From assembly GCA_036496425.1 (NCBI GenBank), contig DASXLG010000136.1, positions 1 through 57,539 on the forward strand: DNA of 57,539 nt, read 5' to 3'. Every line of letters begins with the position of its first letter. Position 1 is the stretch's first letter. The stretch is from Terriglobia bacterium (GTDB lineage: Bacteria > Acidobacteriota > Terriglobia > 20CM-2-55-15). The translations under genes were made by a program, and so were the position numbers. The notes beneath the pieces are model-generated. The model was not told the origin of the DNA, made no database searches, and saw nothing but the letters and a program-made list of their open reading frames with translations. This document shows positions 31,921 through 42,421 of this stretch, in pieces.

Positions 31921-33482
31921 TGTCCGAGCAAGTCCCATCGGTCCCATATGTCAATCCGTGGATGATCGCGGTTGCCGTCATGTTCGGCACATTCATGGAA
32001 GTGCTGGACACCACGGTTGTGAACGTTTCGCTGCCGCACATCGCGGGCAGTCTTTCCGTCACGCCCGAAGAAGCCACGTGGGCGCTGACTTCGTACCTCG
32101 TTGCCAATGCCATCGTTCTTCCGATTACCGGCTGGCTGGCGAATTACTTTGGACGGAAGCGGCTCTTGATGGCGGCTGTCGTCGGGTTCACGGCATCCTC
32201 TTTCATGTGCGGTTTTGCGCCGAATCTGGCGTGGCTTATCGTGTTCCGGGTCACGCAGGGTTTGACGGGAGGCGTGCTGCAGCCTGTATCGCAGGCCGTG
32301 ATGCTCGAGGCATTCCCGCCTGAGCAGCGGGGTAAGGCGATGGGCTTCTGGGGGCTCGGCATCGTCGTTGCGCCGATGCTCGGGCCGGTGCTTGGAGGCT
32401 GGCTGACGGACAATTACTCCTGGCGCTGGGTGTTTTACATCAATATTCCGGTCGGCATCGCCTCGATCATCATGACGAGATTTTTCATTTTTGATCCGCC
32501 ATATATCCGCCGGACCAGCACGAAGGTCGACACGTGGGGCATCGGCATGCTGGCCGTCGGAATCGCGGCGCTCCAGATCGTGCTCGACAAAGGGCAGCAG
32601 GAAGACTGGTTTTCTTCGCACTGGATATTGTCGTTGACCGTTGTTGCCGCGATTATGCTGGTCGGTTTCATCATTCATGAATTGTGGACCGGTGAGCCGG
32701 TGCTGCATCTGCGCGTCTTCAAAGAACGCACCTACGCCACGGGCGTATTCCTCATGACGACGCTCGGCTTCGTCCTTTATGGGAGTCTCGTGCTCCTGCC
32801 GCTTTTCCTGCAGACTGTACTCGGATATCCAGCCATCCAGGCAGGCATTGCGATGGCGCCGCGCGGGCTGGGCTCATTTATTGCGATGCCGATTGTCGGA
32901 TTCCTCACCGCCAAAATCGATGCCCGCAAGCTTCTGGTTGTCGGGCTGCTGGGCGGCGCGGTGACGCTTTACATGCTGGGTTCACTGAATCTGCAGATCG
33001 GCTATTGGGATATTTTCTGGCCTCAGTTCTTTCAAGGTCTCTCAATGGGACTGATCTTCGTTCCGTTGACGACGGTGACAATGAGCCTCATCCCGCGCGA
33101 AGAAATGGGGAATGCGACAAGCATCTTCAATCTCATGAGGAATATGGGAGGAGGTATCGGGATCGCCGCGACAGCGACCATGCTCAGCCGCAACACCCAG
33201 ACGCAATATAACATCCTGGGGGCACACGTCAGCGGCTTCGACCTGCGGGTTCGGACCATGCTGGAACAGATCCGCGCGGGGTTCATGTCGCACGGGATGG
33301 ATTTTTCCACCGCGACGCAGGCGGCCTATAACGCGCTTTCCGGCATGGTTAGTCAGCAGGCCGTGATGGTGGCGTTCGTTCAGGTTTTCCGCATCCTGGC
33401 GCTGGTGTTTGCGATTGTCGTGCCGCTGGTCTTCATCATGCGCCGCCCGAAAGGAGGCCAGCCTGTTGCGTCCGCGCATTGA
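31920..33482 (+). CDS. emrB: EmrB/QacA-type (DHA2) drug:proton antiporter
   Basis: A 520-residue inner-membrane transporter of the 14-helix DHA2 branch of the major facilitator superfamily. Helix 1 carries MEVLDTTVVNVSLPHIAGSL. Loop 2-3 has NYFGRKRLL (motif A). Helix 5 has the antiporter motif C, GIVVAPMLGPVLGGWL. Later helices include LYGSLVLLPLFLQTVLGY and GLSMGLIFVPLTTVTMSLIP. Proton-driven, it would pass hydrophobic drugs or toxic acids to the adaptor and TolC channel for direct export. It ends the tetR operon. Confidence 0.92.
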   Translation: MSEQVPSVPYVNPWMIAVAVMFGTFMEVLDTTVVNVSLPHIAGSLSVTPEEATWALTSYLVANAIVLPITGWLANYFGRKRLLMAAVVGFTASSFMCGFAPNLAWLIVFRVTQGLTGGVLQPVSQAVMLEAFPPEQRGKAMGFWGLGIVVAPMLGPVLGGWLTDNYSWRWVFYINIPVGIASIIMTRFFIFDPPYIRRTSTKVDTWGIGMLAVGIAALQIVLDKGQQEDWFSSHWILSLTVVAAIMLVGFIIHELWTGEPVLHLRVFKERTYATGVFLMTTLGFVLYGSLVLLPLFLQTVLGYPAIQAGIAMAPRGLGSFIAMPIVGFLTAKIDARKLLVVGLLGGAVTLYMLGSLNLQIGYWDIFWPQFFQGLSMGLIFVPLTTVTMSLIPREEMGNATSIFNLMRNMGGGIGIAATATMLSRNTQTQYNILGAHVSGFDLRVRTMLEQIRAGFMSHGMDFSTATQAAYNALSGMVSQQAVMVAFVQVFRILALVFAIVVPLVFIMRRPKGGQPVASAH

Positions 33483-33514
33483 TACCCGTTCGCCTTTATG
33501 TTTATATAGGCGCA

Positions 33515-33949
33515 ATGGAAGTTCGCATACTCGTATTTCTCTTCTTCACTTGCGCTACCGTGGTAACGAACACGTGTTTGATTTTGTTCGCTTGCAAGGC
33601 GTTTTCCGGCCTGACCTCCAAGGTCGATGCCACCGTATCGGCATTCGAGAAGAATAGCGAGATGCGGGAGTGGCTCGACTCCATGCAAACCGCTTCCGCG
33701 CAAGCCATCGTCGTGACCCAGGCCACAAAAGATCGGATGGCTGAGCTTGAACCCGCTCTTGCAAGGGCTGAGGAGAGTTTCAATCGGTCTCTTGCGCAGG
33801 TGGATTCGAAACTGGAAGAAGTTGCAGATCAGATCACCACGAATGCGGAGAGGGTGCAGGAGACCGTCGTGAAGCCTGCAATTTCCGCGGCCGCATTTGC
33901 GGCCGGGCTGACGAAGGCTTTCGAAGCTATGCAGTCCCGCGACGAGTAA
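33515..33949 (+). CDS. Small membrane-anchored coiled-coil protein
   Basis: This is a 144-residue protein starting MEVRILVFLFFTCATVVTNT, one N-terminal membrane helix with a cytoplasmic or periplasmic coiled coil behind it. The rest is helical and charged (VSAFEKNSEMREWLDSMQTA, ELEPALARAEESFNRSLAQV, DSKLEEVADQITTNAERV). It resembles DUF948-type or methyl-accepting-like stalks but has no recognisable signalling module. It follows the efflux operon by 32 bases and its end overlaps the end of galE on the other strand by 23 bases, so transcription converges here. Confidence 0.65.
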   Translation: MEVRILVFLFFTCATVVTNTCLILFACKAFSGLTSKVDATVSAFEKNSEMREWLDSMQTASAQAIVVTQATKDRMAELEPALARAEESFNRSLAQVDSKLEEVADQITTNAERVQETVVKPAISAAAFAAGLTKAFEAMQSRDE

Positions 33950-34904
33950 GCCACTTCCACGCGGTTTCGACGATGTGTTCCAGGCCGCTTTCCGCAGCCG
34001 TCCATTCCAGCCGTTTCCGCGCCCGGTCCACCGCCGCCACCAACTCCGGCGGATCGCCCGGCCGGCGTTCCGTTTCAATTACCCGAAAGTCCTTCCTCGT
34101 AACCCGCCGGGCCGCCTCGATGACTTCGCGAACGGAATACCCGTGCCCGGTGCCGAGATTGAAAGCCTGCGACTGAACGTCACCTTCCATCAATTTCCGT
34201 AGACCCATCACATGCGCCCGGGCCAGATCCGAGACGTGAATGTAATCGCGGAGGCATGTACCGTCGGGGGTCGGATAATCCGCGCCGAAAATCCGGACAT
34301 CGTTACGCAAACCCGCGGCGGCGCCCAGCACGAGCGGGATCAGGTGCGTCTCGGGTACGTGGTTTTCGCCGAAGGTTCCATTGACGTCGGCTCCCGCCGC
34401 GTTGAAGTAGCGCAGGGAGAGATATTCGAGTCCATGCGCTTCATGAAACCATTGCAACGCGCGCTCGAATGCGAGTTTGGTATCGCCGTAGGGATTGATC
34501 GGCTTTTGCGGATGCTCTTCGTCGATGGGGACGCGCTGCGGCACCCCGTAAGTGGCGCACGTGGATGAGAAGATCAGATACTTCACTCCAGCCGTCCGCA
34601 TCGCATTCAGGAGATTCAAGCCGCCGAGAACATTTGTCTCGTAATAGATCTCCGGATGTTCGACGGATTCGCCCACAAGAGCTCTGCCCGCAAAATGCAG
34701 CACGCCGTCGATACGATGCTGACGGAATGCGTGCTCGAGGTCTTCCGGCCGGCAGATGTCGCCTTCAAATAGCGGCGTGTCTTTTACAAAAAAACGATGA
34801 CCGGTGGAAAAATTGTCGAAGATCAAAGGCTGGAATCCGGCGGACTTCAACGCCAGGACTGTATGGCTTCCGATGTATCCGGCGCCGCCGGTGACCAGTA
34901 TCAT
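33927..34904 (-). CDS. galE: UDP-glucose 4-epimerase
   Basis: This 325-residue short-chain dehydrogenase-type enzyme interconverts UDP-glucose and UDP-galactose with bound NAD. It has the nucleotide site VTGGAGYIGSHTVLALK and the acceptor region SSTCATYGVPQRVPIDE. The catalytic Tyr-x3-Lys is in NPYGDTKLAFERALQW, and the substrate loop reads SLRYFNAAGAD. It supplies sugar nucleotides for polysaccharide or lipopolysaccharide. The start overlaps the ugd stop by 4 bases (ATGA), so both sugar-nucleotide genes are coupled at the far end of the supercluster. Confidence 0.95.
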   Translation of the reverse strand: MILVTGGAGYIGSHTVLALKSAGFQPLIFDNFSTGHRFFVKDTPLFEGDICRPEDLEHAFRQHRIDGVLHFAGRALVGESVEHPEIYYETNVLGGLNLLNAMRTAGVKYLIFSSTCATYGVPQRVPIDEEHPQKPINPYGDTKLAFERALQWFHEAHGLEYLSLRYFNAAGADVNGTFGENHVPETHLIPLVLGAAAGLRNDVRIFGADYPTPDGTCLRDYIHVSDLARAHVMGLRKLMEGDVQSQAFNLGTGHGYSVREVIEAARRVTRKDFRVIETERRPGDPPELVAAVDRARKRLEWTAAESGLEHIVETAWKWLTRRGTA

Positions 34905-36202
34905 GCTCGTCCGACGCTGTAGTAAGTGAAGCCGAGTTGGCGCAGGTGCGCGGGCTCGTAGATGTTCCGGCCATCAAAGATCACCGGTTGGCGCATCATG
35001 GTCTTCAACCGTTCGAAATTGGGATTCCGGAATGCCTGCCACTCGGTAATGAGGAGAAGGGCATCCGCACCCTCGACGCAGCCGTAATTGTTGGACGAGA
35101 GTTGAATGCGTCCGCCGAAAATCCGTCTGGCTTCGTCCATCGCTTCCGGATCGTACGCGGAGACCGCTGCGCCTTCCGCCAGAAGACTTTCGATGATTTT
35201 AATCGAGGGGGCATCCCGCATGTCGTTCGTGCGCGGCTTGAAGGACAGGCCCCACACGGCAAGCCGCTTGTCCCGGAGATTTCCCTGAAAATGCTCCCGG
35301 ATTTTTTCGACGAAGCGCAGCGCCTGATTCACGTTCACCGCATCGACAGCCTCCAGGATAGCCATCTCGTAATCGTGCTGCCGTCCGGTTTCGATCAGAG
35401 CCTTGATGTCTTTGGGAAAACAGCTTCCGCCGAATCCGACACCGGGGAAAAGGAACGCGGGTCCGATCCGTGAATCCGAGGCAAGCGCCTTACGCACCAT
35501 ATCGACGTTGGCGCCGACTTTCTCGCAGAGATTCGCGATCTCATTCATGAATGAAATGCGGGCCGCGAGAAACGCGTTGGCGGCATATTTGAGAAGTTCG
35601 GCCGTTCGGACGTCCACCAGCAGCACCGGACTGCCGGTCCGGACAAATGGTGCATATAGATCGCGGAGAATTTCAGCCGCGCGGACGTCATCCGCGCCCA
35701 CAACCACTCGGTCGGGTTTCATAAAATCTTCGACCGCCGCGCCTTGTTTGAGGAATTCCGGATTCGAAAGCAGGTCGAAAGGATGGGTGGTCTGTTTCTT
35801 GATGACCTCGCGGATCTTTTCGCTCGTGCCGACCGGTACGGTCGACTTGACGACGATGACTTTGTAACGGTCCATCGCCCGGCCGATGGATTCCGCGACT
35901 TGAAACACGGAGGTGAGATCGGCGGCTCCGCTCGGCGTGGTCGGCGTGCCGACCGCGACAAAAATGACGAACGACTTCCGGACGGCGCCTTCCATGTCGG
36001 TGGTGAACGTAAGCCGTTCTTCCCGGAGGTTGCGGTCGACGATTTCCGGCAATCCCGGCTCGTAAATCGGAATATTGCCCCGTTTAAGGCTGTCGATCTT
36101 TGCCGCGTCGCTGTCCACGCAGGTGACATCGTTTCCGCTCTCCGCAAGACAGGCGCCTGCGACCAGCCCGACATAACCCGTTCCGATAACGCCTATATTC
36201 AT
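34901..36202 (-). CDS. ugd: UDP-glucose 6-dehydrogenase
   Basis: A 433-residue enzyme that oxidises UDP-glucose twice to UDP-glucuronate using NAD. It has the Rossmann motif GVIGTGYVGLVAGACLAESG and the substrate segment EFLKQGAAVEDFMKPDRVVV. The nucleophile Cys is in GVGFGGSCFPKDIKAL, and the third domain includes WGLSFKPRTNDMRDAPS. It is the length of ordinary bacterial enzymes. UDP-glucuronate feeds exopolysaccharide. It overlaps the preceding small gene and the following galE at start/stop codons. Confidence 0.95.
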   Translation of the reverse strand: MNIGVIGTGYVGLVAGACLAESGNDVTCVDSDAAKIDSLKRGNIPIYEPGLPEIVDRNLREERLTFTTDMEGAVRKSFVIFVAVGTPTTPSGAADLTSVFQVAESIGRAMDRYKVIVVKSTVPVGTSEKIREVIKKQTTHPFDLLSNPEFLKQGAAVEDFMKPDRVVVGADDVRAAEILRDLYAPFVRTGSPVLLVDVRTAELLKYAANAFLAARISFMNEIANLCEKVGANVDMVRKALASDSRIGPAFLFPGVGFGGSCFPKDIKALIETGRQHDYEMAILEAVDAVNVNQALRFVEKIREHFQGNLRDKRLAVWGLSFKPRTNDMRDAPSIKIIESLLAEGAAVSAYDPEAMDEARRIFGGRIQLSSNNYGCVEGADALLLITEWQAFRNPNFERLKTMMRQPVIFDGRNIYEPAHLRQLGFTYYSVGRA

Positions 36203-36504
36203 TCGGACTCCAGATACTCCGAAACCGCCGAACCGATTTTTGTCAGGAAAGTGTCGGAAAGCGATGGGATCGCGCCGATGCCTTCGTCCAGAATAATCTT
36301 CTCGATGCGATGGATGGGATAGAACACCGTCGTCGGCTGCACGCCGGCTTCTTCCCGATGTGAAATATGATTCATCCAGTCGCTGAATGCATTCAGATCA
36401 ATTCCCCGTACCGTGATACCGTGCGGCGCAATATCAAGCAGCCGCCCGAAGAACCGCTCATGCGGCCCCTGAAGATTCACAATCACGATCGAATTCAGTT
36501 TCAT
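36199..36504 (-). CDS. Conserved small protein of unknown function
   Basis: A 101-residue soluble protein starting MKLNSIVIVNLQGPHERFFG. The first half is a small beta-barrel-like stretch (GRLLDIAPHGITVRGIDLN) and the second half is helical (LSDTFLTKIGSAVSEYLES). The middle HRIEKIILDEGIGAIP links them. The pattern suggests an Sm/PilZ-like regulatory fold, not proven. A GTG at 36513 could add three residues. It sits between scoB and ugd, overlapping ugd by 4 bases. Confidence 0.65.
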   Translation of the reverse strand: MKLNSIVIVNLQGPHERFFGRLLDIAPHGITVRGIDLNAFSDWMNHISHREEAGVQPTTVFYPIHRIEKIILDEGIGAIPSLSDTFLTKIGSAVSEYLESE

Positions 36505-36528
36505 TTGCGCCACCCGCGTGATCCGCGG

Positions 36529-37194
36529 TCAGGCCAACTCCATCCATTTCGGCTCGCCTTCCAGGATCAGTTTCGGCTGCGTCAGCTTCTGAACGTCGTC
36601 AATCTTCACACCTGGACGCACCTCGCGCAATACCAGTCCTTTGTCTGTGACGTCGATCAGGCAAAGTTCGGTGACGATCGTGTTCACCACTTCGACGCCG
36701 GTCAGCGGAAGAAAGCATTTGTTCAGGATCTTCGGCTTGCCTTCGCGCGTTGCATGTTCCATCGCGACGATCACGCGTCTGGCCCCGGCCACCAGATCCA
36801 TGGCTCCGCCCATCCCCTTGACCATTTTCCCCGGAATCGTCCAATTCGCCAGGCTTCCGCGTTCGTCGACTTCCATCGCTCCGAGTACGGCGAGATCGAT
36901 ATGTCCACCTCGGATCATTGCAAAGGAATCGGAACTGGAGAAGTAAGATGCGCCGGGCAGGGCGGTGACGGTCTCTTTCCCCGCGTTGATCAGATCAGGA
37001 TCTTCCTCGCCTTCGAACGGGTACGGGCCGATACCCAGCAAGCCATTTTCAGAGTGCAGCAAGACTTCAACTCCGGCGGGAATGTAGTTGGCGCAGAGAG
37101 TCGGAATGCCGATTCCGAGGTTCACAGCGAATCCGTCCTTCAATTCGCGCGCAATGCGCCGGGCAATGACTTCGCGTTTCGGAACGCCGCTCAT
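36529..37194 (-). CDS. scoB: 3-oxoacid CoA-transferase subunit B
   Basis: A 221-residue beta subunit. It has the catalytic glutamate motif [20 protein letters not shown]. It also has [20 protein letters not shown] and the domain [20 protein letters not shown]. With subunit A it moves CoA from succinyl-CoA (or acetyl-CoA) to acetoacetate or a related acid, allowing ketone or short-chain acid use. Which donor is used cannot be decided from sequence alone. Its ATG overlaps the scoA stop (ATGA). Confidence 0.9.
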   Translation of the reverse strand: MSGVPKREVIARRIARELKDGFAVNLGIGIPTLCANYIPAGVEVLLHSENGLLGIGPYPFEGEEDPDLINAGKETVTALPGASYFSSSDSFAMIRGGHIDLAVLGAMEVDERGSLANWTIPGKMVKGMGGAMDLVAGARRVIVAMEHATREGKPKILNKCFLPLTGVEVVNTIVTELCLIDVTDKGLVLREVRPGVKIDDVQKLTQPKLILEGEPKWMELA

Positions 37195-37895
37195 CGTGTG
37201 TCTCTCTTTCGGACGGTGCGTTTCTCGATCCGCTTTTCGTAGTGCGGTCCCTGGAATATCCGCTGCACATAGATGGCCGGCGTGTGTACCATATCGGGAT
37301 CCAGTTCGCCGACGTCCACCAGTTGCTCCACCTCAGCGATGGTGACGCGAGCGGCCGTCGCCATTACCGGATTGAAATTTCGCGCCGTCTTGCGATAGAC
37401 GAGATTGCCCCACTTGTCGCCTTTCCAGGCTTTGACGAATGCAAAGTCTGCGGTGAGCCCCCGCTCGAGCACATGCATCCTGCCATTGAATTCGCGCGTC
37501 TCTTTACCTTCGGCCACCACCGTTCCATAACCAGTCGGAGTGAAGAAAGCCGCGACACCCGCGCCTCCGGCGCGCATACGCTCGGAAAAGGTGCCTTGAG
37601 GAACAAGTTCAACCTCGATTTGTCTGGACAACGCCAGTTCCTCGAACAATTTGTTCTCGCCGACATATGTCGCGATTACTTTTTTGATTTGCCGGGCTTC
37701 CAGAAGGAGACCTGCGCCACGACCGTCGACGCCGGCATTGTTGCTGATAATTGTGAGATGTTTGGTTCCTTTGTCACGGAGCGCGGTGATCAGATTTTCC
37801 GGAATGCCGCAGAGCCCGAAGCCGCCCAGCATCACGGTGGCTCCATCCTTCATGTCGGCGACGGCTTCGCGGGCGCCGGCCACCACCTTATTCAT
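37191..37895 (-). CDS. scoA: 3-oxoacid CoA-transferase subunit A
   Basis: A 234-residue alpha subunit. The glycine-rich CoA site is [19 protein letters not shown]. Further landmarks are [40 protein letters not shown] and [20 protein letters not shown], all typical of the family I transferases. It partners scoB, 4 bases overlapped. Its start overlaps the tyrA stop by 4 bases, so a ketone/acid metabolism pair is inserted in an amino-acid operon. Confidence 0.9.
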   Translation of the reverse strand: MNKVVAGAREAVADMKDGATVMLGGFGLCGIPENLITALRDKGTKHLTIISNNAGVDGRGAGLLLEARQIKKVIATYVGENKLFEELALSRQIEVELVPQGTFSERMRAGGAGVAAFFTPTGYGTVVAEGKETREFNGRMHVLERGLTADFAFVKAWKGDKWGNLVYRKTARNFNPVMATAARVTIAEVEQLVDVGELDPDMVHTPAIYVQRIFQGPHYEKRIEKRTVRKRDTR

Positions 37896-38665
37896 TCCGG
37901 GCCTGCGCTTTTGAACAAGCGTTCGACTTCATCGAAATTTCCAGCCTCAATAGAATCCGATATCCCTTGCAGACGTTCGATAAAAGACTGAAGTTCCTTC
38001 GGTAGATACCCTGAAGTTTTAAAGATATCACGCCAGACCTGAAACGGACTTGCGGCGAGGCGTGTCATCGATCGCAGGCCCGGCCCTGCCAGGTCTTTGT
38101 GCTCCGCGGTCTGGGCGGCAAGCAGGCTGGAGATGATCTGCGGGAGATGGCTGATCTGCGCGACCAGACGATCGTGATCCGGCGGCTCGATGACGTGCGG
38201 CACCGCGCCAATGGCCTTTACAATGTCCTGCATCCGCGCGAGCGCTCCGTCGGGCGTCGATTTCACCGGGCAGAGAAAGTAAGGCGCATTCTGGAAGAGA
38301 TCGACGTTTGCCGATTCGGGTCCTGAGTGTTCGAGGCCCGCCATCGGATGTCCGCCGACGAACAGCACGCCCATGCGTTCAGCCTTATGGCAAATGGCCG
38401 TTTTGGTGCTGCCGACATCCGTAACCAGCGCGTGTCCGGTAACGAACTGATCCAAAAGTTTGAGAATGTCTCCGACAGGCGTTGCCAGGACGGCGAGGTC
38501 CGAGGGCTGCGATCCGGCACGGTCGATGATCTTGAGCTGCTTCGCCCGTTCGAGGACGTCCGGTTTATCCACTCCGGAAATCTGAATTCCGGGGTACGCG
38601 CGTTTGAGCGCGAGGGCCATCGAACCGCCGATCAGGCCCGTTCCGATAATGGTTACGCGTTCCAT
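37892..38665 (-). CDS. tyrA: Prephenate dehydrogenase (tyrosine biosynthesis)
   Basis: This is a 257-residue enzyme starting [20 protein letters not shown], a Rossmann NAD(P) site. It also has [20 protein letters not shown] and [20 protein letters not shown], where the His of GGHPMAG binds and activates prephenate. It oxidatively decarboxylates prephenate toward tyrosine. The longer frame to 38806 overlaps aroQ and is rejected. It lies 101 bases after aroQ, the widest gap but one in the cluster. Confidence 0.9.
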   Translation of the reverse strand: MERVTIIGTGLIGGSMALALKRAYPGIQISGVDKPDVLERAKQLKIIDRAGSQPSDLAVLATPVGDILKLLDQFVTGHALVTDVGSTKTAICHKAERMGVLFVGGHPMAGLEHSGPESANVDLFQNAPYFLCPVKSTPDGALARMQDIVKAIGAVPHVIEPPDHDRLVAQISHLPQIISSLLAAQTAEHKDLAGPGLRSMTRLAASPFQVWRDIFKTSGYLPKELQSFIERLQGISDSIEAGNFDEVERLFKSAGPE

Positions 38666-38766
38666 TCGTGAGACATCAGTACGCGGAACTGCGCCGGATA
38701 AAGGGACTGCGCGCCGTCGCACAATGTCGCCCCTTCTTGCATCACCACTACCATTAATCTTTATCC

Positions 38767-39039
38767 TTAATCCTTTTCGCGCTCGAGCCGCTCGATCCGC
38801 CGGCACTCGTCGATCACACGCTCGAAAAGGCGCTGCAGGCCCTCATTGTCGAGTGGTCCGGGATTGGATTCTTTGATCCGGCGGAGAATCTCGCGCTCCC
38901 GCGCCGGATCGTAGACTCTCAGATTGAGGTCGTGCTTGATCTTCCCGATCTCAATTGCGCAGCGCGAACGTTCATTCAGCAACTCCACAAGCTTCTTGTC
39001 GATCTCATCGATTTTAAGACGCCAATCATCGATGCTCAT
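38767..39039 (-). CDS. aroQ: Chorismate mutase, AroQ type
   Basis: This is a 90-residue all-helical enzyme. Helix 1 carries IDEIDKKLVELLNERSRCAI, with the active-site Arg of NERSRCA. The next segment is EIGKIKHDLNLRVYDPARER and the last is NEGLQRLFERVIDECRRIE. It converts chorismate to prephenate, feeding tyrA directly downstream. Its ATG overlaps the trpA stop by 4 bases. No regulatory or dehydratase domain is fused. Confidence 0.9.
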   Translation of the reverse strand: MSIDDWRLKIDEIDKKLVELLNERSRCAIEIGKIKHDLNLRVYDPAREREILRRIKESNPGPLDNEGLQRLFERVIDECRRIERLEREKD

Positions 39040-39819
39040 TGCGAATCAGAGCCTTTCAACCATGCGGCGAACGCGGCCACCCGTTGTACCAGATCCGGTT
39101 TGCCGATGTGTTGTTCGACCTCTTTGACGATCGAACTGCCGACAACCGCTCCATCGGCCTCCTGCCACACCGCCCGGACATGTTCCGGACGCGAAATGCC
39201 AAAACCCACCGCGATCGGTGAATCGGTGTGTGACCGCAGCGTCTGCAAGAACGTCTTCAGATCCGCCGCCAATTCCTGTTGTTCGCCCGTCACGCCCGTT
39301 CGCGACACAGCATACAGAAAGCCGTTCGATGTCTCGGCAATCTTTTTCATGCGCTCCGGCGAGCTCGTCGGAGCGACCAGAAACACCGTATTTAATCCAG
39401 AGTCACGCATTGCGCGAGTGAAAGATTCGGATTCTTCGACCGTCAGGTCACTCGCCAGGACGCCATCGAAGCCCGCTTCTGCGGCGGCGTTAGCCAGCTT
39501 TCCAAGGCCATAGCTGTATAGCGGATTGAAGTAACTGAACAGGACAACCGGGATCTCGGACTTTTCCCGGATTTTTGCGCCTAGCCTCAGGATTGCCGGA
39601 AGGTGGACGCCGTTGCGCAGAGCCCGTTCGGTCGCGCGCTGAATGACGGGCCCATCGGCGATAGGATCGGAAAAGGGAACTCCCAGCTCGATGATGTCCG
39701 CACCGGCTTTGTCCAGTGCCAGCACGAGATCGAGAGTTACGTCGAGGCTCGGATCCCCTGCGGTGATGTAAGGAATGAACGCCTTGCGCCGGGAGGACTT
39801 CAGCTTTGCGAATGTGTTT

Positions 39820-39833
<14 letters not shown>
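39036..39833 (-). CDS. trpA: Tryptophan synthase alpha chain
   Basis: A 265-residue TIM barrel. Active-site Glu lies in [20 protein letters not shown] and the Asp follows in the same motif. It also has [35 protein letters not shown] and [20 protein letters not shown]. It splits indole-3-glycerol phosphate to indole and glyceraldehyde-3-phosphate; indole passes to TrpB through a tunnel. The gene overlaps trpB by 14 bases. Confidence 0.95.
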
Positions 39834-40991
<1,158 letters not shown>

Positions 40992-40995
<4 letters not shown>

Positions 40996-41633
40996 AAAGC
41001 ACCCATCAACGCGACGTCGGCCCGCTGGACCGCTTCAATAAACCGCCGCATTTTTTCGTAATCCTTCCTGCCTGGTCTGGATTCCACGCCACTCGCCACA
41101 TCGACGCCGAAAGGATGCAGGGAAGTGACGACCTGAGACACATTTTCGGGATTCAAACCGCCCCCGATCACAATCGAACCGAACGCATTTGCTCCGAATG
41201 CAAGCTCCCAATCGAAAGATTTTCCGGTTCCGCCATACTGATCAGGCGCGCATCCGTCCAGCAGAAAGGTTCCACTGCCATAGCTGCGCAGCGTATCGAC
41301 GCGGAAATTCGAATCGACGCGAAACGCTTTGATCACCTTGACGCGCTGAATCATCGAACAATAATCCGGAGTCTCGTTGCCATGGAGCTGAACCGCGTGC
41401 AGGCCGATCGATAGCGCGAAATCCTCGAGGTTCTGCGGGTGCGGATGATTTACGAAGATGCCGACCACCGTCACAAACGGAGGCAGTTTCTCGATGATTT
41501 CCGCGGCTCGCGAAGCTTCGATGTATCTGGGGCTGCTTGGATAGAAGTTCAACCCGATGGCGTGCGCGCCGAGCAGCACTGCGTCGCGGGCATCTTCGTA
41601 CTCCCGGATGCCGCAAATCTTCACTCGGGTCAC
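40992..41633 (-). CDS. trpF: Phosphoribosylanthranilate isomerase
   Basis: A 213-residue barrel with the catalytic Cys in [39 protein letters not shown], and [20 protein letters not shown] with the general-acid Asp in [17 protein letters not shown]. The start is a GTG overlapping the trpC TGA (GTGA), a sign of translational coupling. Monofunctional, not fused to trpC as in enteric bacteria. Confidence 0.93.
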
Positions 41634-42421
41634 GACAACCTCCGTAGCGCCGCGGCGGGATTGGCGGATGTGAGCAGGTGTTCCCCGATGAGGAATGCGT
41701 CCGCTCCGGAATTCAAGAGAAGATCGATGTCGGCCTTGCTGTTGACCCCGCTTTCGACAACGAAATACCGGTCGTCCGGAATGATCTTTGCCAGCCGAAC
41801 GGAGGTCTGAATGTCCACATTGAACGTTTTCAGATCGCGATTGTTGACGCCGATGAGAGCAGCGCCTGCGTTCAGCGCCTCGCCGAGTTCGCTTTCGTCA
41901 TGAACTTCAACGAGAGCATCGAGCTTCAGATCGCGAGCGAGACCGATCAGATCCTTGAGGCGTCCGGGTTCCAGCATGGCGACAATGAGAAGAATGGCGC
42001 TCGCCCCCGCCGCCCGCGTTTCATAAACCTGAAACGGCTCGTAGACGAAGTCCTTTCGAAGAACCGGCAGACTCGACGCTTCGCGTATGGTTCCGACCCA
42101 GCCGAGGTCGCCCTGGAAAAAGTCCTCTTCCGTAACGACAGAGATTGCGCATGCTCCGGCATCCCGGTACGCGCGCGCCTGGGCCGCCGGATCGAGATCG
42201 GCTTTGAGGACACCTTTCGAGGGCGACGCCTTCTTTACTTCAGCAATGATGCGCACCGGGCCCCCTCCGTCGAGCGCCTCGCGGAACAACGCAACCGGTT
42301 TCGCCGTCTCGGCCATGCGCCTGACGATCGGTTCAGGCACGCGCAATTTGGAGACCTCAAGCCGTTTGCGCTTGGCTTCCACAATGCGCGCAAGGATGTG
42401 TGTTCTATCCAGTTCTTTCAA
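41630..42421 (-). CDS. trpC: Indole-3-glycerol-phosphate synthase
   Basis: This is a 263-residue barrel enzyme that closes the indole ring. It has RIIAEVKKASPSKGVLKADL with the catalytic lysine, ISVVTEEDFFQGDLGWVGTI, VLRKDFVYEPFQVYETRAAG, GVNNRDLKTFNVDIQTSVRL and VVESGVNSKADIDLLLNSGA. The only plausible start is a TTG that overlaps the trpD stop (TTGA), so translation is probably coupled to trpD. Confidence 0.93.
   Translation of the reverse strand: MKELDRTHILARIVEAKRKRLEVSKLRVPEPIVRRMAETAKPVALFREALDGGGPVRIIAEVKKASPSKGVLKADLDPAAQARAYRDAGACAISVVTEEDFFQGDLGWVGTIREASSLPVLRKDFVYEPFQVYETRAAGASAILLIVAMLEPGRLKDLIGLARDLKLDALVEVHDESELGEALNAGAALIGVNNRDLKTFNVDIQTSVRLAKIIPDDRYFVVESGVNSKADIDLLLNSGADAFLIGEHLLTSANPAAALRRLS

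Noticed and set aside
31063-31947. 294-residue minus-strand open frame
   Set aside because: It is antisense to the clear EmrA/HlyD adaptor, whose biased Ala/Gln codons keep the opposite strand open.
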